Position numbers and translations under genes: made by a program. The notes beneath the pieces are model-generated. The model was not told the origin of the DNA. It searched no databases and worked only from the letters and a program-made list of their open reading frames with translations. Source: DATLFP01 sp035540955 (lineage in GTDB: Bacteria > Actinomycetota > Acidimicrobiia > Acidimicrobiales > CADCSY01). From it: a stretch of 20,959 bases of DNA. Positions 13,992 to 20,930 of the stretch are shown piece after piece (within the stretch, counting starts at the first letter, position 1; every line of letters begins with the position of its first letter). The stretch spans positions 1 through 20,959 of the forward strand of contig DATLFP010000258.1 of NCBI GenBank assembly GCA_035540955.1. The letters run 5' to 3'.

Positions 13992-14489
13992 GTGTCGGAG
14001 ATCGCGTCGCCGCCGCCAATGGCTCGTCGAGCCCGACTCACCGAGCTCGCCAAGGGCCGTGGCCGCAAGCCGATCCTCTACTCCCTCGTCTCGGTGGTCG
14101 CCGTCGTCACCGGCCAGTCGGTCCTGTGGACCTGCAGTGGGCTGCTCGGATGGGAGCCGATCCCGTCGAACGTCACCTCGGTGGCGGTGGGCTCCATCCC
14201 GTCGTACTTCCTCAACCGCTACTGGGTCTGGGGCAAGCGCGGCCGCAACCGCCTCTGGAAGGAGGTCATGCCGTTCTGGGGCATGGCCTTCCTCGGTCTC
14301 CTGCTGTCGACGCTCACCGTGGCCGTCGCCACCGGGTGGAAGAACGCGACCTGGGTGGTCTCCCTCGCCAACCTCTCGGCGTTCGGGGTCATCTGGGTGG
14401 GCAAGTTCTTCGTCCTGCACTACCTGCTGTTCGCGAACCATGAGGTGACCACCGACGGTGACCAGCCCGGGATAGTCATTCCGGGCTAA
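13992..14489 (+). CDS. GtrA-like four-helix membrane protein
   Basis: 165 aa from the GTG at 13992; in-frame alternatives are GTG 13986 and ATG 14019. Four hydrophobic helices are visible, and the first loop contains NVTSVAVGSIPSYFLNRYWVWG, the characteristic GtrA-family segment (S-x-x-x-N-R-x-W-V/T-F/W). A basic cluster GKRGRNRLWKE follows, and the fourth helix contains VGKFFVLHYLLF. GtrA proteins are proposed to flip polyprenyl-phosphate-linked sugars for cell-surface glycosylation, although many stand-alone members have no known substrate. No glycosyltransferase is adjacent. The end of the gene lies within a hairpin at 14464-14487. Confidence 0.85.
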   Translation: MSEIASPPPMARRARLTELAKGRGRKPILYSLVSVVAVVTGQSVLWTCSGLLGWEPIPSNVTSVAVGSIPSYFLNRYWVWGKRGRNRLWKEVMPFWGMAFLGLLLSTLTVAVATGWKNATWVVSLANLSAFGVIWVGKFFVLHYLLFANHEVTTDGDQPGIVIPG

Positions 14490-14490
14490 A
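14464..14490 (+). terminator. Hairpin at the end of the GtrA-like gene
   Basis: AGCCCGG and CCGGGCT pair perfectly; with one G-U and two A-T pairs the stem extends to 10 bp around an AGTC loop. It overlaps the stop codon and is followed by AAA rather than a T tract, so intrinsic termination is uncertain. Confidence 0.35.
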
Positions 14491-14514
14491 GGCGGGGGCG
14501 ATCCGTCCCGAAGG
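14487..14514 (+). promoter_or_regulatory. Possible FliA/WhiG-like promoter before the M23-repeat gene
   Basis: TAAAG (14487-14491), exactly 15 nt, then CCCGAAGG (14507-14514) compares with the sigma-28 consensus TAAA-N15-GCCGATAA. The -35 is perfect, while the -10 shares only the CCGA core. The match is suggestive, not strong. Confidence 0.25.
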
Positions 14515-14521
14515 TTCACGG

Positions 14522-15892
14522 ATGCGATGCCGACTGTTCGTCGGCCTCGTCACGGCGGTGGTCGGCGGGTTGGTCCTCGTGGGGCCGGCATCAGACGCGC
14601 ATGCCCTCAGTGACGAGGTCGCCTACCACCGCATCACCTTCCCGGTGATGGGCGCCGTCTCCTACTCCAACGACTGGGGTCACTGCCGGAGCGGCTGCAC
14701 CCGCCAGCACCAGGGCAACGATCTCATGGGCACGAAGCTCCAGCCGCTGCTGGCGGCCGCCGACGGCCGGATCGGCTGGGCCCGGACCGACGGCAACAAC
14801 ATGTTCACCCTGCGGGGCAACGACGGCTGGTCGTACCGCTACATCCACGTGAACAACGACAGCCCCGGCACAGACGACGGCCTCAACCCCGAGGAGTGGA
14901 TCTTCGCCCCCGGCATCGGCGTGGGCAGCCGGGTGGTCGCCGGGCAGTTCATCGGCTACATGGGCGACAGCGGCAACGCCGAGGGCACCTCGCCACACCT
15001 GCACTTCGAGATGCAGACGCCGGCCGGCGACTGGGTCAACCCGTACTGGTCGCTCATGCTCTCGCAGGGACGGCGCGTGAACGACCGCTGCGCCTTCGAC
15101 GACAACCCGGCGCCGAAGCCGTCGACCGACGCCGCGCCCGGGTACTGGTCGACGACCAGCGACGGCGCCGTGTACTCCTTCGGCGGCGCGCCGTACCACG
15201 GGTCGATGGGGGGCCGGCCGCTGGCCGAGCCCATCACCGGGATGACCGTCACCCCCGATGGCGGCGGCTACTGGCAGCTGGCGTCCGACGGCGGCATCTT
15301 CTCCTTCGGCAACGCCCGCTTCCACGGCTCGACCGGAGCCATGCGCCTCAACCAGCCGGTGGTGGGGATGGCGTCGACGCCCACCGGTCGCGGCTACTGG
15401 CTGGTGGCCGCCGACGGCGGGATCTTCACCTTCGGCGACGCCCGGTTCGCGGGATCGACCGGCGCCCTGCGCCTCAACCGCCCGATCGTGGGCATGGCCC
15501 CGACCGCCACCGGTCGCGGCTACTGGCTGGTGGCCGCCGACGGCGGCGTGTTCTCCTTCGGCGACGCCCGCTTCCTCGGTTCGACCGGCGGCGCGACGAT
15601 GTTCCCGGTCGTCGACCTCGCCCCCACACCCACCGGCAAGGGGTACTGGATGGTCACGAGCATCGGCACCGTGCTGCCCTTCGGCGACGCCCGCTGGCAC
15701 GGCGGTGTCGACAAGGTCGGCTTCTGCGACATCCCGCCGGCGGTCGGGCTGACGCCGACCAGGACCGGCGGCGGGTACTGGGTCCAGTCCCGCGACGGGA
15801 ACGTGTTCGCCTTCGGCGATGCCGTCGACCACGGCTCGCCGAAGCGCCTCGGCGTCGCCGGTCGCCCGGCGGTGGCGGTGGCCGCGCTGTAG
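14522..15892 (+). CDS. Secreted M23 (LytM-type) metallopeptidase with six C-terminal GYW propeller-like repeats
   Basis: 456 aa. A signal peptide (about 1-28) ends near AHA. The M23 domain (about 35-185) has HQGNDLMG with His63 and Asp67, YIHV with His109 and SPHLHFE with His159/His161, matching the zinc ligand and catalytic positions of LytM-type endopeptidases. It should cleave peptidoglycan cross-bridges or cell-surface peptides outside the cell. From residue 207, six ~42-residue repeats follow the pattern GYW-DGG-F-FGDA-F-GS, ending with the protein. The repeats probably form a beta-propeller used for binding. A lone wall hydrolase with a propeller could be a surface remodelling enzyme; the target is unknown. 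The stop lies 11 nt before the -10 box of the thiamine operon. Confidence 0.88.
   Translation: MRCRLFVGLVTAVVGGLVLVGPASDAHALSDEVAYHRITFPVMGAVSYSNDWGHCRSGCTRQHQGNDLMGTKLQPLLAAADGRIGWARTDGNNMFTLRGNDGWSYRYIHVNNDSPGTDDGLNPEEWIFAPGIGVGSRVVAGQFIGYMGDSGNAEGTSPHLHFEMQTPAGDWVNPYWSLMLSQGRRVNDRCAFDDNPAPKPSTDAAPGYWSTTSDGAVYSFGGAPYHGSMGGRPLAEPITGMTVTPDGGGYWQLASDGGIFSFGNARFHGSTGAMRLNQPVVGMASTPTGRGYWLVAADGGIFTFGDARFAGSTGALRLNRPIVGMAPTATGRGYWLVAADGGVFSFGDARFLGSTGGATMFPVVDLAPTPTGKGYWMVTSIGTVLPFGDARWHGGVDKVGFCDIPPAVGLTPTRTGGGYWVQSRDGNVFAFGDAVDHGSPKRLGVAGRPAVAVAAL
15140..15889 (+). repeat. Six in-frame ~126-bp coding repeats (GYW...FGDA)
   Basis: The repeats begin at residue 207 of the M23 protein. Units 3 and 4 are the most similar: 40 bp are identical at 15381-15420 and 15507-15546, an offset of exactly 126 bp (42 codons). 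This points to recent unit duplication or gene conversion; units 1, 5 and 6 are diverged. Confidence 0.85.
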
Positions 15893-15903
15893 CGACGAGG
15901 CGC

Positions 15904-15909
15904 TAGCGT
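15904..15909 (+). promoter_or_regulatory. Putative -10 box (TAGCGT) of the thiamine operon
   Basis: It is a TANNNT box 7 nt before the first bases of the TPP aptamer, so transcription would start right at the riboswitch. Confidence 0.5.
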
Positions 15910-15915
15910 CGTCGT

Positions 15916-16012
15916 CGACACCAGGGGAGCCCGGCGTGACCGGGCTGAGAGGCCGGCTGCTGGGCCGGCGACCCTTCGAACCTGACCGGGGCAATCCCCG
16001 CGTAGGGAGGAA
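15916..16012 (+). ncRNA. TPP riboswitch (THI element)
   Basis: The conserved order is complete: ACACCAGGGGAGC, stem AGCCCGG/CCGGGCT, CTGAGAGG, a GCCGGC/GCCGGC stem, CGACCCTTCGAACCTGA, the CGGGG-CAAT-CCCCG stem, and GCGTAGGGAGGAAG. These are the aptamer core sequences that bind thiamine pyrophosphate. The terminal GGGAGGAAG is also the Shine-Dalgarno of thiN, 5 nt before its ATG, and no terminator hairpin lies in between, so control is probably translational: TPP binding hides the ribosome site. The lower closing stem is short or weak. Confidence 0.95.
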
Positions 16013-16017
16013 GCGAC

Positions 16018-16668
16018 ATGGACGCCGAGCGAACGGTCCTCCTGTTCACCGGCGGCGACCCCGTGGATCCCCGGCTGGCGCTGCGGCTCCCGGACGAGGC
16101 GTTCGTGATCGCTGCCGACTCGGGCCTGGCACAGGCCGTCGCGCTGGGGCGGCGGGTCGACCTCGCCGTGGGCGACTTCGACTCCGTCGACCTCGACGCG
16201 CTCGAGCGGGCGCAGCGCTCGGGCGCCGTGGTCGAACGCCACCCCGAGGCGAAGGACGAGACCGACCTCGAGCTCGGGCTGGCGGCGGCCGCCGGCCGGT
16301 GCGCCGATCACGTGGTGGTGGTCGGCGGCCATGGCGGGCGCGTCGACCACTTCCTCGCCAACGCCCTCCTGTTGGCATCGCCGCGGTTCGCGGCGATGCG
16401 CGTCGAGGCCTACGTCGGCGCGTCGACGATCACCGTCGTGCGCGAGCGGGCCGAGTTGCGCGGCGCGCCGGGCGACCTCGTGTCGCTGCTGGCGGTCGGC
16501 GGCGCCGCGAGCGGAGTCAGGACCGAGGGGCTCGTCTACCCGCTGCGCGGGGAGCGGCTCGACGCCGGCAGCACTCGTGGTGTCAGCAACGTCTTCATCG
16601 GCGCGGACGCGTCGGTGGAGCTCGACGACGGGACGCTGCTCGCGGTGCAGCCCGGGACCGGAGGTTGA
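16018..16668 (+). CDS. thiN: Thiamine pyrophosphokinase
   Basis: 216 aa. It transfers pyrophosphate from ATP to thiamine to form TPP in the cytoplasm. Family motifs in order are AADSG (32-36), VGDFDS (51-56), KDETDLELGL (79-88), GGHGGRVDH (103-111, metal and ATP binding) and STRGVSN (185-191, thiamine pocket). Length and domain order are normal for a single-domain bacterial TPK. It is the first gene after the TPP riboswitch and begins 5 nt after the sequestrable GGGAGGAAG. Its stop is 1 nt before the thiB start. Sharing an operon with a thiamine importer indicates salvage of external thiamine rather than de novo synthesis. Confidence 0.95.
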   Translation: MDAERTVLLFTGGDPVDPRLALRLPDEAFVIAADSGLAQAVALGRRVDLAVGDFDSVDLDALERAQRSGAVVERHPEAKDETDLELGLAAAAGRCADHVVVVGGHGGRVDHFLANALLLASPRFAAMRVEAYVGASTITVVRERAELRGAPGDLVSLLAVGGAASGVRTEGLVYPLRGERLDAGSTRGVSNVFIGADASVELDDGTLLAVQPGTGG

Positions 16669-16669
16669 C

Positions 16670-17716
16670 ATGAAGGTGAAGCGATGGCTTGCAGGGGCGC
16701 TCGCCCTGCTCCTGGTGGCGGCCGGGTGCGGCGACGACGACGACGGCGGTGACGGTGACGGCGTCACGCTGCGGTTGGTGACGCACGACTCGTTCGCGGT
16801 GTCCGACGAGGTGCTCGAGGCGTTCACCGCCGAGAGCGGGATCGCTGTGGAGATCGTCGCCTCGGGTGACGCCGGCGCCGCCCTCAACCTGTCGATCCTG
16901 AACCGGGAGAACCCGCTGGGCGACGTCTTCTTCGGCGTCGACAACACGTTCCTCACCCGCGCCCTCGATGCCGATCTGTTCGTCCGGCATCGCTCGCCGG
17001 CCATCGACGACGTCGACCCCCGCTTCGTGCTCGACGACGAGCACCGGGTGACGCCCATCGACCACGGCGAGGTGTGCGTGAACTTCGACCGGTCGACCTA
17101 CCCCGACGGCCCGCCGGCGACCTTCGAGGACCTCGCCGACCCGACCGAGCGGGGCCGCCTGGTGGTGCAGAACCCAGCCACCAGCTCGCCGGGCCTCGCC
17201 TTCCTGCTCGGCACCATCGCCCACTTCGGCGAGGACGGCTGGCAGGACTGGTGGCGGGCGCTGGTGGCAAACGACGTGCTCGTCGCCACCGGTTGGGAGG
17301 AGGCGTACTACCAGCACTTCTCTGGCGGTTCGGGCGAGGGTGACCGGCCGCTCGTCGTCTCCTACGCCACGAGCCCGCCGGCCGAGGTGATCTTCGCCGA
17401 GCCGCAGCCCGACGACGCGCCCACCGGCGTGCTCGTCGACACCTGCGTCGAGCAGATCGAGTTCGCCGGGATCCTCCAGGGCACCGAGCACGAGGACGAG
17501 GCCCGCCAGCTCATCGACTTCATGCTCTCGCCGGTGTTCCAGGCCGACATGCCGATGCAGATGTTCGTGCTCCCCGTCGTCGAGGGCATCGACCTGCCCG
17601 AGGAGTTCGTCGCCCACGCCGCCGTGGTCCCCGAACCGCTCCGGCTCGACCCGGCGGACATCGACGTCAACCGGGACCGCTGGATCGACGAGTGGACCGA
17701 GATCGTCCTCGGCTGA
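16670..17716 (+). CDS. thiB: Thiamine ABC transporter substrate-binding lipoprotein
   Basis: 348 aa, ATG at 16670 preceded by GGAGG at 16660-16664. The signal peptide ends in LVAAGC with lipidated Cys20, followed by an Asp-rich linker. The periplasmic-binding-protein fold has LRLVTHDSFAVSDEVL, GDVFFGVDNTFLTRALD, PIDHGEVCVNFD, VVQNPATSSPGLAFL and VVSYATSPPAE. The last parallels the SYTTSP motif of E. coli ThiB/TbpA, and together with the riboswitch makes thiamine (or TPP) the best substrate call. It delivers ligand to ThiP at the outer membrane face. Its end overlaps the thiP GTG by 25 nt, the largest overlap in the operon. Confidence 0.93.
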   Translation: MKVKRWLAGALALLLVAAGCGDDDDGGDGDGVTLRLVTHDSFAVSDEVLEAFTAESGIAVEIVASGDAGAALNLSILNRENPLGDVFFGVDNTFLTRALDADLFVRHRSPAIDDVDPRFVLDDEHRVTPIDHGEVCVNFDRSTYPDGPPATFEDLADPTERGRLVVQNPATSSPGLAFLLGTIAHFGEDGWQDWWRALVANDVLVATGWEEAYYQHFSGGSGEGDRPLVVSYATSPPAEVIFAEPQPDDAPTGVLVDTCVEQIEFAGILQGTEHEDEARQLIDFMLSPVFQADMPMQMFVLPVVEGIDLPEEFVAHAAVVPEPLRLDPADIDVNRDRWIDEWTEIVLG

Positions 17717-19308
17717 GCGGGTCGGGGCTGCTGGCCACCGTCCCGCTCGCGTTCGTCGGCCTGTTCTTCGTCTGGCCGGTGGCGACGGTGATCGCCGAGG
17801 GGCTCACCGGCGCCGGCGTCCTCGAGGTGCTCGGCGACCGTCGGCTCCAGCGGGTGGCGTGGTTCACGCTGTGGCAGGCCGCGGTCTCGACGGTGCTGAC
17901 GATCGCCGTCGCCCTCCCCGGTGCGTGGGCGCTGGCCCGGTTCCGCTTCCGCGGGCGGGCGGTGGTGTGGGCGCTGATCACGGTCCCGTTCGTGCTGCCC
18001 ACGGTCGTCGTGGCGAGCGCGTTCGTGGCCGTGCTCGGGCCTCGCGGCCCGCTCGGGGGCCCGCTCGGCGGCCTGCTGCCCGGCGTCGGCGCCATCCTCG
18101 CCGCGCACGTGTACTTCAACGTCGCCGTCGTGGCCCGCACCGTCGCCAACGCGCTGGGTCAGGTCGATCCGCAGCTCGAGGAGGCGGCGCGGTCGCTGGG
18201 CGCCAGCCGGTGGACGGCGTTCCGCGAGGTGTCGCTGCCGCTGGTTCGCCCGGCGCTGGTGGCGGCGGCGTCGATCGTGTTCCTGTTCACGTTCACGTCC
18301 TTCGGCGTGGTCCTCCTCCTCGGCGGGCCGCGGCGGGCCACGATCGACGTCGAGATCTGGCGGCAGGTGGCGTACTTCCTCGACCTGCGCACGGCGGCCG
18401 CGCTCGCCGTCGTCCAGCTGGTCGCGGTGGTGGCATGCCTCGTCGTCGCCGGCCGGATGCAGGCACGGGTCGTGCCCCGCCGCGCCCGGGACGCCGCCCG
18501 GCGACCGGTCGGTGCCGAGCGCGCGGTGCTGGCCGCCATCCTCGGGCCGACGCTGGCGTTCCTCGTCACGCCGCTCGCCGTCGTCGCCTACCGGTCGGTC
18601 GACGTGGGGGGCGGTCTCGGGCTCACGTTCTACCGGGCGCTGGGCACGAGCCGGCGGGGCTCGAGCTTGTTCGTGCCGCCCGAGGCCGCGATCCGCAACT
18701 CGGTGACCTATGCCGCCATCGCCACCGCCATCGCGCTCCTCGTCGGCGGGATCACCGCCGGGCTCGCCGCCTACCGCGACCGGCGGACGAGCCGGCTGCT
18801 CGACCTCCTCGTGATGGTGCCGCTCGGCACGTCGGCGGTGACCCTCGGGCTCGGCTTCCTGCTCGCCCTCGACGAGCCCCCGCTCGATCTGCGCACGTGG
18901 TGGGGTCTGGTGCCGATCGCGCACGCCCTGATCGCCGCGCCGTTCGTGGTGCGCATCGTGGTGCCGGCGCTGCGGTCGATCGACCCGCGGCTGCGGGAGG
19001 CGGCGGCCGTGCTCGGCGCGTCGCCGGTGCGGGTCCGGCTGGCGGTCGATGTGCCGCTCGCGTCGCGGGCGGTCCTCGTGGCCGCCGGGTTCGCCTTCGC
19101 CATCTCGCTCGGGGAGTTCGGCGCGACGCTGTTCCTCGCCCGGCCGGACAACCCGACGATGCCGATCGCCATCTTCCGCTTCCTCGGCCAGCCCGGCCCG
19201 CTCAACCTCGGGCAGGCGATGGCGATGAGCACGCTGCTGATGCTCGTCACCGCCACCGTGATCGCCGGCATCGAGCGGTTCCGGGCCGGGTCGGTGGGCG
19301 CGTTCTGA
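17692..19308 (+). CDS. thiP: Thiamine ABC transporter permease, fused two-domain
   Basis: 538 aa, GTG start at 17692 overlapping thiB by 25 nt; no later start precedes the first membrane helix at about residue 12. About twelve hydrophobic helices form two homologous permease halves. Each has an EAA loop that contacts the ATPase: EEAARSLGASRWTAFREVSL in the first half and REAAAVLGASPVRVRLAVDV in the second. The size and duplicated architecture match E. coli ThiP (about 536 aa). The last codon TTC and stop TGA are immediately followed by short direct repeats that create stop-start overlaps before thiQ. Confidence 0.93.
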   Translation: MDRDRPRLSGSGLLATVPLAFVGLFFVWPVATVIAEGLTGAGVLEVLGDRRLQRVAWFTLWQAAVSTVLTIAVALPGAWALARFRFRGRAVVWALITVPFVLPTVVVASAFVAVLGPRGPLGGPLGGLLPGVGAILAAHVYFNVAVVARTVANALGQVDPQLEEAARSLGASRWTAFREVSLPLVRPALVAAASIVFLFTFTSFGVVLLLGGPRRATIDVEIWRQVAYFLDLRTAAALAVVQLVAVVACLVVAGRMQARVVPRRARDAARRPVGAERAVLAAILGPTLAFLVTPLAVVAYRSVDVGGGLGLTFYRALGTSRRGSSLFVPPEAAIRNSVTYAAIATAIALLVGGITAGLAAYRDRRTSRLLDLLVMVPLGTSAVTLGLGFLLALDEPPLDLRTWWGLVPIAHALIAAPFVVRIVVPALRSIDPRLREAAAVLGASPVRVRLAVDVPLASRAVLVAAGFAFAISLGEFGATLFLARPDNPTMPIAIFRFLGQPGPLNLGQAMAMSTLLMLVTATVIAGIERFRAGSVGAF

Positions 19309-19340
19309 TGGCCACGTTTCTGATGGCCACGTTCTGATGG
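19303..19340 (+). repeat. Short tandem repeat TTCTGATGGCCACG at the thiP-thiQ junction
   Basis: The 14-bp unit occurs at 19303-19316 and 19318-19331, then a partial copy TTCTGATGG at 19332-19340. The repeat duplicates the thiP stop-start signal TGATG. It looks like a local slippage duplication. Confidence 0.85.
19308..19337 (+). CDS. Nine-codon mini-ORF (MATFLMATF) between thiP and thiQ
   Basis: The ATG at 19308 shares its A with the thiP stop (TGATG), and its own TGA at 19335-19337 again forms TGATG with the next ATG. It was probably created by the tandem repeat. It may serve only to carry terminating ribosomes forward to thiQ; no function of the peptide is suggested. Confidence 0.35.
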   Translation: MATFLMATF

Positions 19341-19351
19341 ACAGGCGCTGA
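19337..19351 (+). CDS. Four-codon mini-ORF (MDRR) leading into thiQ
   Basis: The ATG at 19337 overlaps the stop of the nine-codon ORF. Its TGA at 19349-19351 overlaps the thiQ ATG at 19351 (TGATG). It is the second link of a stop-start chain joining thiP to thiQ. Confidence 0.3.
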   Translation: MDRR

Positions 19352-20295
19352 TGCTCGAGGTCGACGGGGTCGAGGTCCGCTTCGGCGACCACGTCGCCGT
19401 GGCCGGCGTGTCGATGGTCGTCGAGCGAGGCGAGGTGGTGTGCCTGCTCGGTCCCAGCGGGTCGGGCAAGACGAGCCTGCTCCGGGCAGTGGCCGGCCTC
19501 GAGACGCCGGCGGCCGGCGCCATCCGGTGGGACGGGCGCGACGTGACCCGGGAGCCCACGCATCGCCGCGGGTTCGGCCTCGTCTTCCAGGACTTCGCCC
19601 TGTTCCCCCATCGCAGCGTGGCCGCCAACGTCGGCTTCGGGCTGCGGATGCGGGGCGAGCCGGTCGAGGAGCGGGTGGCCGAGGTCCTCGCGCTCGTGGG
19701 GCTCGAGGGCTACGGCTCCCGCATGCCCTCGACCCTCTCGGGCGGCGAGCAGCAGCGGGTCGCTCTCGCTCGGGCCGTGGCCCCGGGCTGCGAGCTGCTG
19801 CTCATGGACGAGCCGCTCGGCTCGCTCGATCGTCCGCTGCGGGAACGGCTCACCGGCGAGCTGCGGGCGATGCTGCACGACCTCGGGGTCGCCGTGGTGC
19901 ACGTCACCCACGATCAGCAGGAGGCGCTGGCGATCGCCGATCGGGTGGTGGTGCTCCGGGACGGTCGGGTGGCGCAGGCGGGGACGCCGCCCGAGGTGTG
20001 GCGCCGTCCGGCCGACGAGTTCGTGGCCCGGTTCCTCGGCTTCGCCAACCTCCTGCCCCATCCCGACGGGCTGCTGGTGGTGCCGCCCGACGCGGTGTCG
20101 CTGGGCCCGGAGGGGGAGCCGGGCACCGTCACCGCGGTCACGTTCCGGGGCACCGGCTTCGCGGTGACCGTCGCCGTCGACGGCGGCGCGTCGCTGGAGG
20201 TGCCGGTCCGATCCGAAGCCATCCCCGCGCCCGGCGACCGCGTCCGGGTGGCCATCGAGGCGCGGCTGACGTCGGTGGTTCCCGTCGTACGGTAG
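19351..20295 (+). CDS. thiQ: Thiamine ABC transporter ATP-binding protein
   Basis: 314 aa. ABC ATPase motifs are complete: Walker A GPSGSGKT (34-41), Q-loop Gln80, signature LSGGEQQ (129-135), Walker B LLLMDEP (149-155), D-loop SLD and H-loop His187. After residue ~240 a TOBE-like tail (TVTAVTFRGTGFAVTVAVDG) extends the protein beyond the ~230 aa of E. coli ThiQ, resembling longer FbpC/PotA-type ATPases. It energises ThiP. Its stop TAG lies inside a TACGGT box that probably starts the next gene. Thiamine specificity is inferred from the operon, not from the ATPase itself. Confidence 0.92.
   Translation: MLEVDGVEVRFGDHVAVAGVSMVVERGEVVCLLGPSGSGKTSLLRAVAGLETPAAGAIRWDGRDVTREPTHRRGFGLVFQDFALFPHRSVAANVGFGLRMRGEPVEERVAEVLALVGLEGYGSRMPSTLSGGEQQRVALARAVAPGCELLLMDEPLGSLDRPLRERLTGELRAMLHDLGVAVVHVTHDQQEALAIADRVVVLRDGRVAQAGTPPEVWRRPADEFVARFLGFANLLPHPDGLLVVPPDAVSLGPEGEPGTVTAVTFRGTGFAVTVAVDGGASLEVPVRSEAIPAPGDRVRVAIEARLTSVVPVVR
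20288..20293 (+). promoter_or_regulatory. Putative -10 box (TACGGT) of the methyltransferase gene
   Basis: The box lies -13 to -8 from the GTG at 20301 and its last T is the first base of the thiQ stop codon. Confidence 0.45.
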
Positions 20296-20300
20296 GCGCC

Positions 20301-20930
20301 GTGCACCCCGCCCTTCGCGAGCTCGCCGAGGCCACCAAGGGCTTCATGCCGCCCGACGAGGGTCTCGCCCTGTATGAGGCCGGCTGCGACGCGGGCGCGT
20401 TCGTGCCCGGCGCGCCGTTCGTGGAGGTCGGCTCGTACTGCGGCAAGTCGTCGATCTACCTCGGGGCCGCGGCCCGCCAGCGGGAGACGGTGCTCTTCGC
20501 CGTCGATCACCATCGGGGTTCGGAGGAGAACCAGGCCGGGTGGGACCACCACGATCCCGAGGTGGTCGATCCCGCCACCGGTCTCATGGACACCCTTCCG
20601 TTCTTCCGGCGAGCCATCCACGACGCCGGCCTCGACTCGAACGTGATCGCGGTGGTGGGCGAGTCGGTGACGGTGGCGGCGTTCCTGAAGATGTCGTGCG
20701 CGCTGGTGTTCATCGACGGCGGCCACGGCGCCGAGCCGGCCCACGCCGACTACGAGGCGTGGTCCCGGCGGGTCGCCCTCGGCGGGCTCCTCGTCATCCA
20801 CGACGTGTTCCCCGACCCCGCCGACGGCGGCCGGCCCCCGTTCGAGATCTACCAGCGCGCCCTCGGCGACGGCTTCCGCGAGATCAGCGCCACGGGCTCC
20901 CTCCGCGTCCTCACCCGCACCCGCCCATAG
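20301..20930 (+). CDS. Class I SAM-dependent methyltransferase (Methyltransf_24 type)
   Basis: 209 aa, GTG start at 20301. Motif I is FVEVGSYCGKSSIYLG (40-55), binding SAM. The acidic loop AVDHHRG (67-73), the FIDGGHGAEPAHADYEAW stretch (137-154) and GGLLVIHDVF (161-170) match the Methyltransf_24/O-methyltransferase-like family, in which Asp/His residues may bind a metal. It has no signal peptide and the acceptor is unknown. It starts only 5 nt after thiQ but has its own predicted leaderless promoter, so it need not belong to the thiamine operon. The 29 bases after its stop show nothing recognisable. Confidence 0.85.
   Translation: MHPALRELAEATKGFMPPDEGLALYEAGCDAGAFVPGAPFVEVGSYCGKSSIYLGAAARQRETVLFAVDHHRGSEENQAGWDHHDPEVVDPATGLMDTLPFFRRAIHDAGLDSNVIAVVGESVTVAAFLKMSCALVFIDGGHGAEPAHADYEAWSRRVALGGLLVIHDVFPDPADGGRPPFEIYQRALGDGFREISATGSLRVLTRTRP

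Noticed and set aside
11032..14019. Very long open frame on the minus strand (995 codons) antisense to the Clp-N and GH1 genes
   Set aside because: It is low-complexity Arg/Val/Gly/Asp-rich translation with no domain, created by GC-rich third positions opposite well-supported plus-strand genes.
15140..15889. Periodic ~126-bp repeat as a CRISPR or minisatellite
   Set aside because: The period is in frame, encodes conserved GYW...FGDA units, and varies at synonymous positions; it is protein repeat structure.
17362..20061. Long minus-strand open frame (899 codons) antisense to thiB, thiP and thiQ
   Set aside because: The His/Arg/Glu-rich product lacks motifs and is a mirror of strongly conserved coding sequence on the plus strand.
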